From NCBI GenBank assembly GCA_003225595.1, contig QIAR01000218.1, forward strand, positions 1-43,050: a DNA stretch of 43,050 nucleotides, written 5' to 3'. The stretch's first letter is position 1. Each line of letters begins with the position of its first letter. The position numbers and the translations under genes were made by a program. The notes beneath the pieces are model-generated. The model saw only the letters and a program-made list of their open reading frames with translations. It made no database searches and was not told the DNA's origin. Below, piece by piece: positions 38,816 through 43,050 of the stretch. Source of the DNA: Acidobacteriota bacterium (GTDB lineage Bacteria > Acidobacteriota > Terriglobia > Terriglobales > Acidobacteriaceae).

Positions 38816-40032
38816 TCAGACCTCAAAGCGACGATCGGGTCCAGCCGTGAAGCGCGTACCGCGGGATAGATTCCAAAAAACAATCCGACCGCGGAACTCA
38901 GGAACACTCCCAATACTGCCACCCAGGTCTGCACTGAGGCGGGAAAGGGGGTATAGGTTCGCAGCCCCAGAGCGACCAGAAATCCGAGCGTGATGCCCAC
39001 CAGCCCTCCGGCCATACATTGCATGACGCTTTCCGTCATGAATTGCCGCAGGATGTCAAGCTTGGTCGCGCCCACCGCCCGCCTGACGCCGATCTCCCTC
39101 CGCCGCCCGGTCACGCTTACCAGCATGACATTCATGATCACGATGCCGCCGACGACAATCGAGATCGCGCTCACCATAATGAACACGGCAAAAAATGCCG
39201 AGCTGATGCTGCGCCACAATGCCATGTAACTTTCCTTGGTCCCGATGAAGAAGTCGTCATCCATTTTGCCCGTGAGGTGGCGCCGCCCGCGCAAGATGAG
39301 CTGTGCCTGGTCCTGAGCTCGCACAAAATTCTCGGGGCTCGTCTTGACGTTGATGATGAGGCTGGTGTGTGCGCCTCGCATGCGCAAGAAAACCGAGAGC
39401 GGCACCATGACGAAATTGTCCTGATCCTGGCCGAGAACGCTGCCGACCTTCTCCACGGTACCGAGCACCCTAAACTCGTCGCTGCCGACGCGAATGGTCT
39501 TGCCGATGGGGTCCACGCCGAGAAACAACCGCTGCACGAGCGTGTCGCCAATCAGGCAGACATTGGCGCTGTGTTCGGCTTCGGCTGGGGTGAAGTAGCG
39601 GCCGAGCTCGACGGTGCGCGTGTCAATGTCGGCCATAGTTGCCGTTTGACCGGAGAGGTTAACGTCCTGCACCTCGTTGTCGCCATATCGTGCGCGGACG
39701 GTAGTGCTGGCGCTGGCCCCGACCTGTTCGCATGCGGCGCATTTATCGGCTATGGCCCTCATGTCGTCGAGCTCAATCTTCTTGTACTTCAGCGCCTTGA
39801 TGATGATGTTGAAGTCGGTCACCGCGAAGGGAGTGCGCGCGAGCTGAAAGACATTGGTGCCGAGGTTGGCGATCTTCTGTTCCACATAAACATTCGCGCC
39901 CTGCACGATGGTCATGACTGTGATGAGGGTGGCAACACCCATCGTCAGCCCCAGCATAGTGAGTGAGGCGCGCATCTTGTGTGCGCGCAATGCACTGAAG
40001 CATTGGGCAAGATTGTCGCGGACGGCAAGCAT
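38812..40032 (-). CDS. ABC transporter permease (MacB/FtsX type)
   Basis: DNLAQCFSALRAHKMRASLTMLGLTMGVATLITVMTIVQG...GGIVIMNVMLVSVTGRRREIGVRRAVGATKLDILRQFM; ATGA overlap with the next permease. Confidence 0.95.
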   Translation of the reverse strand: MLAVRDNLAQCFSALRAHKMRASLTMLGLTMGVATLITVMTIVQGANVYVEQKIANLGTNVFQLARTPFAVTDFNIIIKALKYKKIELDDMRAIADKCAACEQVGASASTTVRARYGDNEVQDVNLSGQTATMADIDTRTVELGRYFTPAEAEHSANVCLIGDTLVQRLFLGVDPIGKTIRVGSDEFRVLGTVEKVGSVLGQDQDNFVMVPLSVFLRMRGAHTSLIINVKTSPENFVRAQDQAQLILRGRRHLTGKMDDDFFIGTKESYMALWRSISSAFFAVFIMVSAISIVVGGIVIMNVMLVSVTGRRREIGVRRAVGATKLDILRQFMTESVMQCMAGGLVGITLGFLVALGLRTYTPFPASVQTWVAVLGVFLSSAVGLFFGIYPAVRASRLDPIVALRSE

Positions 40033-40552
40033 CGGCAGAGCAGGCGACTCCAGTTAGGGTAGCAAATCCTTGCACGATTGACGTCGAAGTAAAAGCAGTA
40101 GTCGAACCCTCGGGCTTGGTCCTGTTGCTTGTGCCAAGAACCTCTCCCATTCCGGGCGCTGGGTCGTTTTGTTTAAGTGATGCAACCGAATGGAAATGGC
40201 GTGCCGAAACTTCAGATTTTTTCGCACGCTAGATCCTCAGCTTCACTGGAAGCCCGTCCATCTTTCCCTGTCTGGCGGTTACTTCGGGCTAGTATTCAGG
40301 GCTCCGGTCAAAATTTGCTCAGGGGCACTGAAATCGATCGAATGCGAGGTTCAATGGTGTTACGAGGCCCCCATAAACGCATTCTTAGGCGGCACCAGTA
40401 TCGCTGTCCCGCATTAGAACTTGCGGATTAGTGGGCTGCACTTGGTAAGCCCTCAGCCAGCCCAGAAGAGTTCAGTACTCATGCCAAGCTGTCACAGGCG
40501 CCCCCGCCAGATGGGACACTTTGGCACTTCCCCGCCGGGAGGGCTAATCAAC

Positions 40553-40575
40553 AAGTGATTGGTTTTCAATCACTT
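40553..40575. promoter_or_regulatory. Perfect inverted repeat upstream of the S8 peptidase
   Basis: AAGTGATTG-GTTTT-CAATCACTT (9-bp arms, 5-nt spacer). Confidence 0.5.
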
Positions 40576-40691
40576 ACAAAATCCCGATTTATGGTACCCG
40601 CGGTGCAATAGTAATCGACGAATGTATGCGGCCCTGAGATCTTTGCCGCCGCTCTGTCCGAGTGAAAGAGAGCTGTTCGGAGAAGGAGACA

Positions 40692-42445
40692 ATGCTTACC
40701 CAACTTTGCAGTTACAGGGGAAACAGAAAAATCAAACGCAGCGCCATCTCAGACATGCGCCCCGCCGTTCTGCTCCTGCTGCTGCTAACGGCGTCTCCTC
40801 GAAGATGTCGAAGGACCTGCAGGCGGTGCCCTCCGGCACGACAGTAAATGTGGTGGTGCAGTATTACAACCCGCCGACGACTACCGACGTGAATGCTGCC
40901 AAGGGGGTGGGAGCCAGCAATGGCAAGGCGTTTGGACTGGTCAAGGGATACCGTTGGACCATGTCCCAGGGCAACGTGCCCAGCCTCATCAGCAAGGATT
41001 CCAACATCAAGTACATTTCGCTGGATCGCCCGCTGAAGAGCGCGATGAACTACGCGGTTCCGGCCGTGGGGGCTGACATTGCCCGCAGCTTGGGCTATGA
41101 CGGCACGGGCGTGGGCGTCGCCGTAATCGACAGCGGAGTGAACTCCGTTTTTGACTTGACGCAAGCGGGCAGCAGCAAGACGAGCCGCATTGTTTACAGC
41201 CAGAACTTCGATCCTTCTGCCAATACCACCAACGACCTTTACGGCCACGGCACGCACGTTGCGGGCATCATCGCCGGCAACGGAGGCAGCTCCTCTTGCG
41301 GTAACTGTGACGTCACGTTCCGGGGTATCGCCCCCAACGCCAACATCATCAACCTGCGGGCGCTTGACCAGAACGGTTCGGCCACCGACAGCACCGTTAT
41401 TGCGGCCATTCAGCAAGCCATTGCCCTGAAGAGCCAGTACAACATCGGGGTGATCAATCTTTCGTTGGGCCGTGGCGTTTTTGAGAGCTACACCCTCGAT
41501 CCCTTGGACCAAGCGGTGGAACAGGCTTGGAATGCGGGCATCGTAGTGGTGGTGGCCGCGGGCAACTATGGCCGAGACAACTCGAGCAACAATTCCGGCT
41601 ACGGAACGATAACCGCGCCTGGCAATGATCCCTACGTAATCACGGTGGGCGCAATGAAGACGATGGAGACGGCGTCGCGCGCCGATGACCTGATCGCCAC
41701 CTACAGTTCGAAAGGCCCGACCATGCTGGACCATGTGGTTAAGCCTGACTTGGTGGCGCCCGGTAACCTGATCGCATCTGATCTGGCCTCAACTGCGGAC
41801 ACGCTCTACAGCGCGTACCCGACGAACCTAATTCCTATTGCGGACTACACCACTTCCAACAACAGCAACACTTCTTCCACCTACTACCGTTTGAGCGGCA
41901 CCAGCATGGCCGCCCCGATGGTGAGCGGAGCGGTCGCGCTGTTGTTGCAGCAGAATCCCTCCTTGACACCGGACCAGGTGAAGGCGCGGTTGATGAAGAC
42001 CGCGTACAAGGTCTTCCCGGCATACGGTTCGTACACCGATCCGACAACGGGAATCACATACACCTCTCAGTACGACGTCTTCACCGTCGGCGCAGGCTAT
42101 CTCGACATCGCAGCAGCCTTAAACAACACCGACGTGGCCCCCGCAACGGCGGGTAGCGCCATGTCTCCAACGGCTGCCTATGATTCCACGACCGGCACGG
42201 TATACCTGGTCAACGGGTCGTCGGTCGTGTGGGGCACCTCAGTCATGTGGGGTAGTTCGGTTGTGTGGGGCACCTCGGTCATCTGGGGTACCAATATGGC
42301 TGGGCAGTCGGTCCTTTGGGGCAATTCGGTCTGCTGGGGCACAAGTACGAACAGTGGCTTCAGCGTCATCTGGGGCACCAGCGTGATCTGGGGTACTAAG
42401 ACCAACTCTGATGCCATGACAGTCGCCATCGGCGGTGACAAATAA
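40692..42445 (+). CDS. Secreted S8 subtilisin-like serine peptidase with C-terminal VxWG hexapeptide array (apparent frameshift between signal peptide and mature region)
   Basis: Asp motif GVAVIDSGVN, His motif GHGTHVAGIIAGN, Ser motif LSGTSMAAPMVSGAVALLLQ. GGAGAAGGAGACA-ATG start at 40692 encodes MLTQLCSYRGNRKIKRSAISDMRPAVLLLLLLTA in a different frame from the protease domain (protease-frame ORF 40559..42445). Confidence 0.85.
42218..42397 (+). repeat. Eight V-x-W-G hexapeptide units (18-bp coding repeats)
   Basis: SSVVWGT SVMWGS SVVWGT SVIWGTNMAGQ SVLWGN SVCWGTSTNSGF SVIWGT SVIWGT. Confidence 0.9.
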
Positions 42446-42509
42446 GGTGCGGCCTACGTTGGCAGGCCGTACGGGTCTCACAAGTGGGAGGATTCGGAAG
42501 GAGGAGGAT

Positions 42510-42614
42510 ATGAAAACGAGCGTACAGAGACTGGCTACAACGATCTTGATGGCGTTGACGGTGGTCTTGATCCTGGTTTCGGTTTCGGCTGCATCTGCGG
42601 TATGGGGCAACTAG
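42510..42614 (+). CDS. 34-aa micro-ORF: signal-peptide-like sequence ending in VWGN
   Basis: AAGGAGGAGGAT-ATG; MKTSVQRLATTILMALTVVLILVSVSAASAVWGN*; AxA cleavage motif (ASA) directly before VWGN. Confidence 0.65.
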   Translation: MKTSVQRLATTILMALTVVLILVSVSAASAVWGN

Positions 42615-42682
42615 CCGTTGGTGCATCGCGTATGTAGAGCACGTGCGATTAGGGCGACGAAATTCACAGAGCGGTGAGAATT

Positions 42683-43050
42683 ATGCCGACAACGAAAGAT
42701 ACTCCACGAGTGCAACGCGTTTCGCGGGCCGCACGGCTATTCATTGGGCTGATGGCCCTGGGTGGCGTCGCTGTAGTGGGTTCAGTAGCGCTCGGAGTGC
42801 ACGCCTGGCCTCACCTGCCGTTCCTCGCGATGTTAGCGATTGCGGTGCCTGCCTCCCGGCTGAAACTGAAGCTTCCCGGCTTGACCGGCAACATGTCGGT
42901 GAGCTTGCCGTTCATTCTTCTCGCAGCCGTGACCTTGAGTACCTTTGAGGCAGTCGTGCTTGCGATGCTTTCCGCCGCAGTGCAGAGCCTGCCCCGGGAC
43001 GGAGGCAAAATTAAACCAATGCAGATCATCTTTAACCTCAGTACGATGGC
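42683..43050 (+). CDS. Multi-pass membrane protein N-terminus, truncated by window edge (possible membrane sensor of a GGDEF/HD-GYP-type protein)
   Basis: MPTTKDTPRVQRVSRAARLFIGLMALGGVAVVGSVALGVHAWPHLPFLAMLAIAVPASRLKLKLPGLTGNMSVSLPFILLAAVTLSTFEAVVLAMLSAAVQSLPRDGGKIKPMQIIFNLSTMA... open to the end; C-terminal domain not visible. Confidence 0.65.
   Translation, partial: MPTTKDTPRVQRVSRAARLFIGLMALGGVAVVGSVALGVHAWPHLPFLAMLAIAVPASRLKLKLPGLTGNMSVSLPFILLAAVTLSTFEAVVLAMLSAAVQSLPRDGGKIKPMQIIFNLSTM

Noticed and set aside
39019-39966. 315-aa plus-strand ORF antisense to an ABC permease
   Set aside because: His/Asp/Ala-rich translation typical of antisense frames; the sense strand has a clear FtsX permease.
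40521-40540. Possible sigma-54 promoter (TTGGCAC at 40521) upstream of the S8 gene
   Set aside because: No TTGC-type -12 element at the right spacing.
40712-41734. 340-aa minus-strand ORF antisense to the S8 peptidase
   Set aside because: Composition is an artefact of high GC3 on the coding strand; no domain-like sequence and it lies opposite a clear protease.
1-43050. CRISPR arrays, tRNAs, rRNAs, insertion sequences or prophage genes
   Set aside because: No regular repeat-spacer pattern, no convincing T-loop/acceptor pair and no transposase or phage protein noticed by eye; a tRNAscan/ISfinder run would be needed for certainty.

Overview
The window looks like a chromosomal segment from an Acidobacteriota-like genome (taxonomy is inferred from protein style only). 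Bases 1-7190 are a flagellar/motility block: flgI, flgJ, flgM, fliT-like, fliS, fliD, flbD, motA and motB. This block has three abrupt gene-to-gene junctions (flgG|flgI, flgN|flgL, fliC|fliD) and one apparent frameshift in fliD. The full bodies of flgA, flgH, flgK and fliC are absent, yet two textbook sigma-28 promoters remain. Bases 7.2-37.5 kb are mostly housekeeping or widely distributed genes: M1 peptidase, TPR-gluzincin, SpoIIE phosphatase, clpB, hsp20, RlmI-type methyltransferase, Zn-ribbon coiled-coil protein, DPP-IV, MBL-fold hydrolase, dus, rpmE, Asp/Glu racemase, two HU/IHF genes, aceA with a divergent LysR, DnaC-like ATPase, UvrC-like/DinB fusion, a PD-(D/E)XK-like protein, holB-like, Hfq-like, dcd and an M50 protease. 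Bases 37.5-40.0 kb hold two MacB/FtsX-type permeases. Bases 40.5-43.05 kb hold the most unusual cassette: a secreted-type S8 subtilase with a C-terminal array of V-x-W-G hexapeptides, then a 34-aa micro-ORF with a very strong Shine-Dalgarno that is a signal peptide ending in ...SAVWGN, then the start of a multi-pass membrane protein. Intergenic regions also carry recurring degenerate 7-bp 'stutter' tracts and GC-rich palindromic elements. No CRISPR arrays, rRNAs, tRNAs or transposases were recognised.
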